From Methanolinea sp. SDB (GTDB taxonomy: Archaea > Halobacteriota > Methanomicrobia > Methanomicrobiales > Methanospirillaceae), in contig LKUF01000272.1 in assembly GCA_001412335.1 (NCBI GenBank), forward strand, positions 1 through 6,455: a stretch of DNA of 6,455 bases, given 5' to 3'. Every line of letters starts with the position of its first letter. Positions within the stretch are counted from its first letter, which is position 1. The notes under the pieces were generated by a model. It ran no database searches and was not told the origin of the DNA. It worked only from the letters and a program-made list of their open reading frames with translations. Of this stretch, positions 1-5,799 are shown in pieces. The translations under genes were made by a program, and so were the position numbers.

Positions 1-237
1 TTTTACCGGATGAAGGAATACGATAAAGCAGTCGCGGTCTTTGATGAGATGGTTGCCATCGATCCCGAAAGCTCCGATGCCTGGGCACACTATGGATTTG
101 CATTGACGAAGGTTGGACGCGCTACCGATGCGGTAAAGGCGTATGACCGTGCGCTGGAACTCAATCCCAGGAACAGTGATGCAAAGTTTGGGAGAACCCA
201 GGCAATCAGGATATTCTGGCCAGGATACAGAGGGTAA
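1..237 (+). CDS. TPR-repeat protein, C-terminal fragment (5' end outside window)
   Basis: The reading frame is open from the left edge and ends with TAA at 235-237, so only the last 78 residues are present. The Met codon at position 10 lies inside a repeat helix and is not the start. Residues 1-25 are most of one tetratricopeptide repeat, with the helix-B signature AVFDEMVAIDP. Residues 26-59 form a complete 34-residue TPR (DAWAHYGFALTKVGR, then AVKAYDRALELNP) with the usual Trp/Gly/Ala/Pro spacing. Residues from 60 on begin a capping helix. TPR arrays make protein-protein scaffolds, and proteins of this sort are abundant in methanogens, but the partner cannot be told from a fragment. The last dozen residues (AIRIFWPGYRG) are unlike a TPR cap; another frame reads on more plausibly (see findings). 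It converges with the glycosyltransferase gene and shows no evident functional link to it. The family call is firm; the function is unknown. Confidence 0.88.
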   Translation, partial: FYRMKEYDKAVAVFDEMVAIDPESSDAWAHYGFALTKVGRATDAVKAYDRALELNPRNSDAKFGRTQAIRIFWPGYRG

Positions 238-312
238 TTGGGTGCGTTCAGACCGACGGGATGAATTGAGGACGGTTCATGCCCGGGAATAAGAGATCTT
301 TCCAATGAGAAA

Positions 313-336
313 GCCTGAAGCATTTTCATTTCAGGC
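313..336. terminator. Hairpin between convergent genes, possible terminator
   Basis: A perfect 7-bp inverted repeat (GCCTGAA at 313-319, TTCAGGC at 330-336) has a 10-nt loop and lies between the ends of the convergent TPR and GT4 genes. A second, weaker element (CCTGG 358-362 / CCAGG 370-374, 7-nt loop) follows. No strong T tract is attached on either strand, so a role as a shared terminator is only a guess from position. I see no gene in the rest of 238-416. Confidence 0.3.
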
Positions 337-416
337 GACACGTGGTACCGGTGAGGACCTGGTAGTACTCCAGGGAACAGTCAGATAACCCGGAGATTCG
401 GATCCATCTCTTCATG

Positions 417-1544
417 TTATCCTCTCAAGATATCCAAATAAAATGATTCCAGGTTTTCAGTAATCACATCCCAGTCATAATCCGCTGCAAATGAGATACA
501 GCCTTCCCTCATCTCATCGTTTCTTTGCATACACAAAATAATCGATTCTGCAAATTTTTCCGGGGATGGGTGGCTGATGATACCTGTTCTGTTATTCACG
601 AGTTCCCGCACTGCATTCTTCCGTGCATCCCCGGTTACCACAGGCAACCCGCATGCAATCGCCTCGAGCGGGGCGATGCCGAAGCCTTCCCTGACAGAGG
701 GGGATGCAAAAACCCTCGATGATTTCAGGAGAGCAAGCACATCGTCATGATCTCTCACAAAACCCATGAAACGGATATTATCAGATACACCGAGATCTTG
801 TGCCCGGTTCTGCAGCCGCGAATTTTCAGGTCCGTCACCGGCTATGATGCATCTGACCGTCGGAAGTTCTTCTTTTACGAAAACAAGTGACTCGATGAGG
901 AGATCGATATTCTTCTCCCGGATCAGCCTTCCTGAATAGATGATGTCTGATCTGATCTCTGACGGCTGCACATCCTTTATATGATTGATATCGATCCCGT
1001 TCGGAATCAGTGTAACATCCATATGGGTGTTAAGCGTATGAAGATCCGTTCGTGTGGCCTTTGATACCGCTATAGCTTTATCAGACAGGCGACTGGTGAG
1101 CCACTCGATCATGCGGCCGAAGAACCCAAACGTGCCGAGGTATTCGGACCAGTAATTCCCCCATACCTCGTGCCAGGTGACCACAAGATGGCTCTTTCTC
1201 ATCTTCGCTGCCAATGCAACCGGAAAACAATGGAGATATGGAAAATTCTGGCAATCTATGATATCGAACGGTTCGCTGACGAGGGGTGAAAAAACCTTCA
1301 CGGCAAGATAGAGTGCTTCCCGAATGGAACGACGTCCCTCCGTGTAGAAGGGGCATGTTTTTCCCACCCCGTGATAATGGACACCCTCCCTGGTGAAGGA
1401 AGATGGCCCCTCCCATGCCATCAACCCGAAAATATGGACTTCGTGACCCCTTCGTGCGAGTCGTTGTGAGAGTTCGGCAATCCGCTTCTCCACTCCTCCG
1501 ACACGGTACGGGTAGACTGCGTCATACACAAAGGCGATCTTCAT
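417..1544 (-). CDS. GT4-family (GT-B fold) glycosyltransferase
   Basis: This is a 375-residue retaining glycosyltransferase of the GT4 ('group 1') type. Such enzymes move a sugar from a nucleotide-sugar to a growing glycan or lipid-linked acceptor in the cytoplasm or at the membrane's inner face. The N-terminal Rossmann domain opens with MKIAFVYD and a GGVEKR loop (Gly16-Gly17), the family's usual acceptor/donor loop. The linker has IPNGID (180-185). The C-terminal domain shows SGRLIREKN (Arg206, Lys211, typical contacts to the donor phosphates), IIAGDGPE (233-240) and EGFGIAPLE, the EX7E motif with Glu286 and Glu294. Length is normal and no membrane segment is evident. I chose the ATG at 1542-1544 because GAGG lies five bases upstream and the protein then starts at the first beta strand. 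A GTG at 1563-1565 would add seven residues. The gene is divergent from aglB, which suggests a role in glycan assembly; sugar and acceptor are unknown. A role in another surface polysaccharide is also possible. Confidence 0.93.
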   Translation of the reverse strand: MKIAFVYDAVYPYRVGGVEKRIAELSQRLARRGHEVHIFGLMAWEGPSSFTREGVHYHGVGKTCPFYTEGRRSIREALYLAVKVFSPLVSEPFDIIDCQNFPYLHCFPVALAAKMRKSHLVVTWHEVWGNYWSEYLGTFGFFGRMIEWLTSRLSDKAIAVSKATRTDLHTLNTHMDVTLIPNGIDINHIKDVQPSEIRSDIIYSGRLIREKNIDLLIESLVFVKEELPTVRCIIAGDGPENSRLQNRAQDLGVSDNIRFMGFVRDHDDVLALLKSSRVFASPSVREGFGIAPLEAIACGLPVVTGDARKNAVRELVNNRTGIISHPSPEKFAESIILCMQRNDEMREGCISFAADYDWDVITENLESFYLDILRG

Positions 1545-1554
1545 GGATTCCTCG
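1545..1554 (-). promoter_or_regulatory. Ribosome binding site of the GT4 gene
   Basis: Read on the minus strand, the start is preceded by CGAGGAATCC, placing a GAGG Shine-Dalgarno core five bases before the ATG at 1544. This decides for the internal ATG over the upstream GTG at 1565, which has no comparable core. Confidence 0.6.
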
Positions 1555-1567
1555 AAATGCGTCACCT

Positions 1568-1610
1568 GTCATTAAAAATGGATCCACCTTATATTCAATC
1601 TTTTAATGAC
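1568..1610. repeat. Perfect 10-bp inverted repeat bracketing the GT4 promoter
   Basis: The left arm GTCATTAAAA (1568-1577) and right arm TTTTAATGAC (1601-1610) are exact reverse complements separated by 23 bp. The arms are 33 bp apart start to start, about three helical turns, so a dimer or tetramer could bind both on one face of the DNA. The candidate TATA box of the GT4 gene lies in the spacer and its predicted start site lies at the left arm, the layout expected of an archaeal repressor operator. The dyad is seen directly; the operator role is inferred. Confidence 0.5.
1587..1600 (-). promoter_or_regulatory. Candidate TATA box for the GT4 gene
   Basis: On the minus strand this stretch reads GATTGAATATAAGG, an AT-rich TATA-like element centred near 1593. 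An archaeal start site about 26 bases downstream would fall near 1567. That gives a leader of about 23 nt containing the GAGG ribosome binding site. The element sits exactly between the arms of a perfect 10-bp inverted repeat. It is assigned by spacing and base composition only. Confidence 0.4.
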
Positions 1611-1643
1611 CCGGAAGACTATAATAGTGCTTTCATTTGACGG

Positions 1644-1661
1644 GGATAACATCTATTATCC
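1644..1661. repeat. 18-bp dyad, operator-like
   Basis: GGATAA (1644-1649) and TTATCC (1656-1661) are exact reverse complements around a 6-base centre. A 6-6-6 dyad is the size of a typical winged-helix or HTH dimer site. It lies between the divergent GT4 and aglB genes, about 50 bp upstream of the candidate GT4 TATA box on the minus strand and about 60 bp before an aglB TATA candidate. It may instead form a small RNA hairpin or be chance in AT-rich DNA. Confidence 0.35.
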
Positions 1662-1712
1662 AGATTAATCATTCTGCGGGCGTGCAGAGAGATCTTTATT
1701 CGTGAAATATTA

Positions 1713-1726
1713 GAAGGATTTATACG
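1713..1726 (+). promoter_or_regulatory. Candidate distal BRE/TATA element upstream of aglB
   Basis: GAAGGATTTATACG contains a purine-rich BRE-like stretch followed by TTTATACG, which matches the archaeal TTTATATA consensus at six of eight positions. Transcription would begin near 1749 and give an aglB leader of about 80 nt. It competes with the proximal candidate at 1790-1802, and I cannot choose between them. Confidence 0.35.
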
Positions 1727-1789
1727 GTTTTTGACACCACATCACACGAAATGAATTTTTACCTGTTTATCGACTGGAATATCTCGAAT

Positions 1790-1802
1790 CACAATATTAA
1801 AA
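1790..1802 (+). promoter_or_regulatory. Candidate proximal TATA element for aglB
   Basis: CACAATATTAAAA lies about 33 bp before the ATG at 1830. A start site near 1823-1825 would give a near-leaderless aglB mRNA, the same geometry as the GT2 gene downstream. There is no Shine-Dalgarno sequence at a useful distance from 1830, which fits a leaderless start. This is judged by composition and spacing only. Confidence 0.35.
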
Positions 1803-1829
1803 TGGATTTAGGTGTATACAAACCTTTTA

Positions 1830-4442
1830 ATGGATATCAGTCGGTTATCGCAATACAGGCTTCATTTAATTATTGTTTTCATCGCTTTCCTGATGATATT
1901 TTGTCTGTGGATACGGGGCCTTTCGGCGTATTCGATCGATCTACCCCGGTATCTCACGTACAAATCACCTGATATATGGTACGGTTTCCGCCAGGTCGAG
2001 TTGATGGTTCAGAATTTTCCACATTATGCCTGGTTCGATCCGATGACAGCGTATCCCAGTGGAAAAACAATCGGGTGGGGACCACTGATGCCGCTTATCA
2101 GTTCCGGTATCTGCCTGTTGCTGGGATTGACAACCAGGTTTGAACTGATGTATGTCGCATCATGGATTCCTCCGATCTTTGCTGCTTTGACCGTGCCCGT
2201 CGTATACCTGATTGGACAACGGCTATGGGACTACAAAGTCGGCCTGGTGGCGTCTGGACTGGTTACTCTTCTCAGTACCGTCTATTTTGTCGACACATCG
2301 TTTGGGTATTTTGATCATCATTGCGTCGAGACTCTCTTCAGCACACTCTTCTGCCTGATGTATATGGCAACAGTGTCCTATGCAAAAAAACATCACACAT
2401 CGTTTAAACAAGATCGCAAGCTAGCGGGAATGTTTTTTATCCTGGCTGCAATAACAGCTGTCTCGTATTTCCTTGGCTACACGAATATGCCAATAATTCT
2501 CATTTTCGGGCTTATTGTAGCCGTCTATACCTTCTTCCAGTCGATACTTGATGTTCAAAATAATAATTCGATCAGATACCTGACCTATTCCAATCTTGCC
2601 GTCTTCTCCTTAATCCTCGTCATGATGGCAGCATTTGGGATTAAACATGCAGGTCTGGCCCTGCAACAGTATGGCATAGCCCAGATCCTTGCAATTGTAT
2701 TCATTCTGCTGGAGACCATTGTATTTTTCGGACTGGTTCACTATTTCGGGACTAACAAACGAAATTTTTATATTTTGACGATCCTGGTTGTTTTTGTATC
2801 CTTACTTGTTCTCTACCTCTTCAATGATGGGAGATTTTTCTCCGAACTGGTTGCATTTTTTAGCCAGGGTTCCGGGACAAGCACGATATCGGAATTGAAA
2901 GGCTGGAGTATTGAACGGGCATTTAATTCGATCTATTTTGGCATTGTCCTCGGATTTATCGGTTTTATCATTCTCTTGCGGGAGATTTCAAAAAAATTCC
3001 GTACAGATCATCTCTTCTTTTGCGTCTGGACATTGATCATTTTTTTCGCCACGGTCAGCCATTACCGGTACGAATATTACTTTGTCATCAATGTCTCCCT
3101 CCTGGCAGGAGTCGGTATCGTCAGCAGCATCCAGATCGGTCTGGATTATCTGAACCTGAAATCCGGGAATTTTTCGAAGTTATTTGGACAGAAAGAACTG
3201 GATACTACACCCGCCCAGGAAAAAGAGGAGAAAGGCACAAAAAAAACCGCCAGGACAAAAGGGAAGAAACCAAAGAAGCCTGAAAAAACGCAAGTTCGAT
3301 CGAATAAACAGATTTTTGGGCTTATCATCATCTCCATAATCCTCGTTATGACCGCCTACACGGTTGCGGCAGCGATCCAGAAGGACATCGCATATTCGAC
3401 ACTCCCCGGCCTTCGGCTCGATCCCAACTGGGTGGACTCGATGGAATGGGTGTCGGAGCATACCCCGGATCCCGGTGTCGAGTATCTCACAATATACGAA
3501 CAGGACGGGTTTGAGTACCCCTCACAATCATATGGAATACTGTCATGGTGGGACTATGGCCATTATATCACGTTTATCGGAAAGCGAATCCCTGTCACTA
3601 ACCCCTTCCAGGACAACCTGAGGGGACCGAGAGGAGCTGCCTCATTTTTCCTTACCGACTCTGAGGATGATGCAACACGAGCACTCGACCGACTCGGAGG
3701 ACGCTACGTGATAACCGATACCAGCCTGGCAACCGAAAAATATTCTGCAATTGTGGAATGGGCCGACCCGGAGGGAGATGTTGTAGAATATAAGAGGTCG
3801 TTTTTCAGGGAGACTGCTGAAGGATCACGCCAGTTAAACGTCGAGATGGAACCCTATTTCCAGACCTCCCTGGTAAGACTCCATAACTTTGACGGGTCGA
3901 TGGTTGTACCTGATAAGATTATCCTGTTGGAATATTACACGGAAAACCGGGGCGGGATGATATATCCGATGATCGTAAATGCCTGGCTCCTCACTCCACA
4001 GGAGGCTGACGAGGCACTCGCACAATATATACCCCGTTCGGAGACGGACGTGTTGAGAGCTGGCCAGTATCTCTATCCCCTCAAAGAACAACCTGCGATG
4101 AGGCATTTCCGGCTGGTGCACGAATCGCCAGGAAATGCAACGGACCTGCTCATTCACGATATGTCGGGTATCGAATCCATCCCTGCCGTCAAGATCTTCG
4201 AGACGGTCCCGGGTGCCCGTGTAAAGGGAGAAGGAACGCTCGAACTCGAGATCATGACAAACACCGGACGGACATTCACCTACAGGCAGGAGAGTGTTGG
4301 TGGCGAGTTTATCGCCCCCTATGCGACCGTTGACAATCCGTACGAGGTCGTGGCGGTTGGAAAATACCGCATCATCGAGACAGGAAAGGAGTTTGATGTG
4401 AGTGACGATGATGTCATCTCAGGGAGAGTAGTTGAGATTTGA
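1830..4442 (+). CDS. aglB: Dolichyl-(phospho)oligosaccharide-protein glycosyltransferase AglB (STT3 type)
   Basis: This is the catalytic oligosaccharyltransferase of archaeal N-glycosylation. It transfers a glycan from a dolichol phosphate carrier to Asn in N-X-S/T sequons on the outer face of the membrane. From the ATG at 1830 it has 870 residues. About a dozen hydrophobic segments fill residues 10-450, with one more at 495-517, followed by a soluble exterior domain to the C-terminus. STT3 motifs appear in order: the first acidic motif with Asp48 (SPDIWYGFR); the second at 162-167 (DHHCVE), the DHH form seen in archaea; TISE at 352-355, with Glu355 as the TIXE glutamate; and WWDYG at 573-577, which recognises the sequon Ser/Thr. 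The stretch Asp630-Lys637 is the likely counterpart of the DK/DM-type motif. The end (TNTGRTFTYRQES and following) resembles methanogen AglB. A GTG at 1812, directly after an in-frame TAG, would add six residues; no clear ribosome binding site supports either start. Residues 455-493 form an unusual Lys-rich loop. No catalytic motif is missing. Confidence 0.96.
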   Translation: MDISRLSQYRLHLIIVFIAFLMIFCLWIRGLSAYSIDLPRYLTYKSPDIWYGFRQVELMVQNFPHYAWFDPMTAYPSGKTIGWGPLMPLISSGICLLLGLTTRFELMYVASWIPPIFAALTVPVVYLIGQRLWDYKVGLVASGLVTLLSTVYFVDTSFGYFDHHCVETLFSTLFCLMYMATVSYAKKHHTSFKQDRKLAGMFFILAAITAVSYFLGYTNMPIILIFGLIVAVYTFFQSILDVQNNNSIRYLTYSNLAVFSLILVMMAAFGIKHAGLALQQYGIAQILAIVFILLETIVFFGLVHYFGTNKRNFYILTILVVFVSLLVLYLFNDGRFFSELVAFFSQGSGTSTISELKGWSIERAFNSIYFGIVLGFIGFIILLREISKKFRTDHLFFCVWTLIIFFATVSHYRYEYYFVINVSLLAGVGIVSSIQIGLDYLNLKSGNFSKLFGQKELDTTPAQEKEEKGTKKTARTKGKKPKKPEKTQVRSNKQIFGLIIISIILVMTAYTVAAAIQKDIAYSTLPGLRLDPNWVDSMEWVSEHTPDPGVEYLTIYEQDGFEYPSQSYGILSWWDYGHYITFIGKRIPVTNPFQDNLRGPRGAASFFLTDSEDDATRALDRLGGRYVITDTSLATEKYSAIVEWADPEGDVVEYKRSFFRETAEGSRQLNVEMEPYFQTSLVRLHNFDGSMVVPDKIILLEYYTENRGGMIYPMIVNAWLLTPQEADEALAQYIPRSETDVLRAGQYLYPLKEQPAMRHFRLVHESPGNATDLLIHDMSGIESIPAVKIFETVPGARVKGEGTLELEIMTNTGRTFTYRQESVGGEFIAPYATVDNPYEVVAVGKYRIIETGKEFDVSDDDVISGRVVEI

Positions 4443-4476
4443 CGGAATTTTCGTTATTTTCAGGAGTAGAGGGTAC

Positions 4477-4528
4477 ATGGTGTGAATCATGGAATCATAC
4501 CATTTCATCATCTTTCCATCCCTTTTTT
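4477..4528 (+). terminator. Candidate aglB transcription terminator
   Basis: ATGGTGTGA (4477-4485) pairs with TCATACCAT (4495-4503) over nine base pairs, including one G-U, around a 9-nt loop. Pyrimidine-rich DNA with six T's at 4523-4528 follows. It begins 35 bp after the aglB stop. Archaeal termination depends mainly on T-rich tracts, so the T run may matter more than the stem. It suggests that aglB and the GT2 gene are separate transcripts. Confidence 0.45.
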
Positions 4529-4581
4529 GTTCAAATACCTCCGCTCCATTCGCATATGAAAAAGGATATACCCTATCCGCC

Positions 4582-4597
4582 CGAAAAAATACATACG
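4582..4597 (+). promoter_or_regulatory. BRE/TATA promoter of the GT2 gene
   Basis: CGAAAAAATACATACG combines a BRE-like CGAAA with a TATA-like AATACATA centred near 4591. The start site expected about 26 bp downstream is near 4618, only about five bases before the ATG at 4623. A near-leaderless mRNA would explain why no convincing ribosome binding site precedes this gene. With the terminator candidate upstream it supports independent transcription. Confidence 0.5.
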
Positions 4598-4622
4598 TTT
4601 TGGAAATATTGGACAGTTATAC

Positions 4623-5774
4623 ATGGATACCGAATCAAAAAAACCGTATCTCTCGGTCGTTTTGCCCACGCTCAACGAAGAGCAGACGATTGCCTCCTGT
4701 ATCCACAAGATCCAGAAGGTATTCTCCGATCTCGGGATTTCCGGAGAGATCATAGTCTCCGATTCATCTGCAGACGGGACTGCCGGGATAGCCCGATCGC
4801 TTGGGGCGATCCTTGTCCATCCTGAAAAGACAGGGTACGGAAACGCCTATATCGCGGGCCTTGCGAAAACGCGAGGAGATCTGATCGCGATCGGTGATGC
4901 AGACGATACGTACGATTTCCTCGAGTTACCAAAGCTTCTGAAGAGGATGGAGGAGACAGGAGCGGATCTGGTCTTTGGATCACGCCTGAAGGGGGCGATA
5001 AAACCTGGTGCGATGCCATGGCTCCACCAGTACATCGGAAACCCCCTCCTCACCCGCATGCTCAATCTCCTCTTCCATACGCATATCTCGGATGCACACA
5101 GCGGTTTCCGGCTCATCCACCGCAACGCCCTCGAACGGCTCCCGCTCACAACGGGTGGAATGGAGTTTGCAAGCGAGATGTTCATCGAGGCGGCACGGCG
5201 CGGAATGAAGATCGAAGAGGTGCCGATCTCGTACTCGCCACGGGTTGCACCCTCGAATTTACGAAGTTTCACCGATGGCTGGCGTCATATCAGGTTCATG
5301 CTCCTCTACCGGCCTATTCCGTTCCTTGCCATTCCGGGTTTCCTGTTCACTGCAGTCGGGATACTTGTGATGATCATCCTCTATTTCCGGGGCGGGGTCG
5401 AAACCGCACATCTCCACTCGTTCGTCGTCGGCTCATTCGCCCTGATCGGTGGACTCCAGCTACTCTTCACCGGCATCCACATCAAGGTATATTCCACGAT
5501 CCACGGGTACAGCAGGCAGGATACGCTCTTCAGGCAGCTCATCACCTACCATAACCTCGAGTACGAGCTTGTCGCCGGCATTATGCTGATCCTCGCCGGA
5601 CTTGTCATAGGTGGAAGTATCATCTGGAACTGGGTTGCCATGCAATTTGGCGAACTCACCCAGGTCGTCGATGCCATCCTGGCGATGACATTGTTCATTG
5701 CCGGTCTGGAGGTCGTATTCTCTGCAATCTTTCTGAGCGTGATGCTGCTGAATGCAGATTCAGGGGGGGACTGA
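4623..5774 (+). CDS. GT2-family membrane glycosyltransferase, polyprenyl-phosphate sugar synthase-like
   Basis: This is a 383-residue GT-A fold enzyme with a C-terminal membrane domain. Relatives in the DPM1/GtrB/ArnC-like part of GT2 transfer a sugar from a nucleotide-sugar to polyprenyl (dolichyl) phosphate at the cytoplasmic face. Visible motifs are LSVVLPTLNEEQTI (10-23), the nucleotide-binding strand and loop; SDSSADGT (46-53), in the place of the common DDGS/DNGS motif; GDADDTYDF (91-99), with Asp92 and Asp94 as the metal-binding DxD; and SDAHSGFR (156-163), the acceptor-side motif. About four hydrophobic segments follow at roughly 233-255, 266-287, 316-338 and 351-376, more than the two of the shortest DPM-type enzymes. 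The ATG at 4623 is chosen because the fold begins at residue 9 and a promoter candidate lies 31 bp upstream. Its place directly after aglB suggests it supplies dolichol-linked sugar for N-glycosylation. The sugar is unknown, and a direct role in extending another lipid-linked glycan is possible. Confidence 0.92.
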   Translation: MDTESKKPYLSVVLPTLNEEQTIASCIHKIQKVFSDLGISGEIIVSDSSADGTAGIARSLGAILVHPEKTGYGNAYIAGLAKTRGDLIAIGDADDTYDFLELPKLLKRMEETGADLVFGSRLKGAIKPGAMPWLHQYIGNPLLTRMLNLLFHTHISDAHSGFRLIHRNALERLPLTTGGMEFASEMFIEAARRGMKIEEVPISYSPRVAPSNLRSFTDGWRHIRFMLLYRPIPFLAIPGFLFTAVGILVMIILYFRGGVETAHLHSFVVGSFALIGGLQLLFTGIHIKVYSTIHGYSRQDTLFRQLITYHNLEYELVAGIMLILAGLVIGGSIIWNWVAMQFGELTQVVDAILAMTLFIAGLEVVFSAIFLSVMLLNADSGGD

Positions 5775-5780
5775 GAATTT

Positions 5781-5799
5781 ATCCAGTTCTTTTTTGGAT
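5781..5799 (+). terminator. T-tract terminator candidate after the GT2 gene
   Basis: A run of six T's (5790-5795) starts 16 bp after the GT2 stop, within a weak 5-bp inverted repeat (ATCCA 5781-5785 / TGGAT 5795-5799). T-rich tracts are typical archaeal termination signals. It fills most of the 25-bp gap between convergent genes, so the methyltransferase transcript must run past it on the other strand. Confidence 0.4.

Noticed and set aside
90..341. 83-codon minus-strand frame over the TPR end and intergenic DNA
   Set aside because: It overlaps the TPR coding sequence in antisense and shows no domain or start signal.
1751..1972. 73-codon plus-strand frame starting upstream of aglB
   Set aside because: Two thirds of it overlaps aglB in another frame, its product resembles no family I know, and it lacks a ribosome binding site. 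It is mentioned only as a possible leader frame under the distal promoter.
4439..4825. 128-codon plus-strand frame spanning the aglB-GT2 gap
   Set aside because: It overlaps the GT2 start region in another frame, and its translation is low-complexity and Ser/His/Pro-rich. The gap instead shows terminator and promoter features.
5018..5554. 178-codon plus-strand frame inside the GT2 gene
   Set aside because: Its His/Pro/Arg-rich translation is typical of an off-frame reading of GC-rich coding DNA, and the GT2 frame carries clear motifs.
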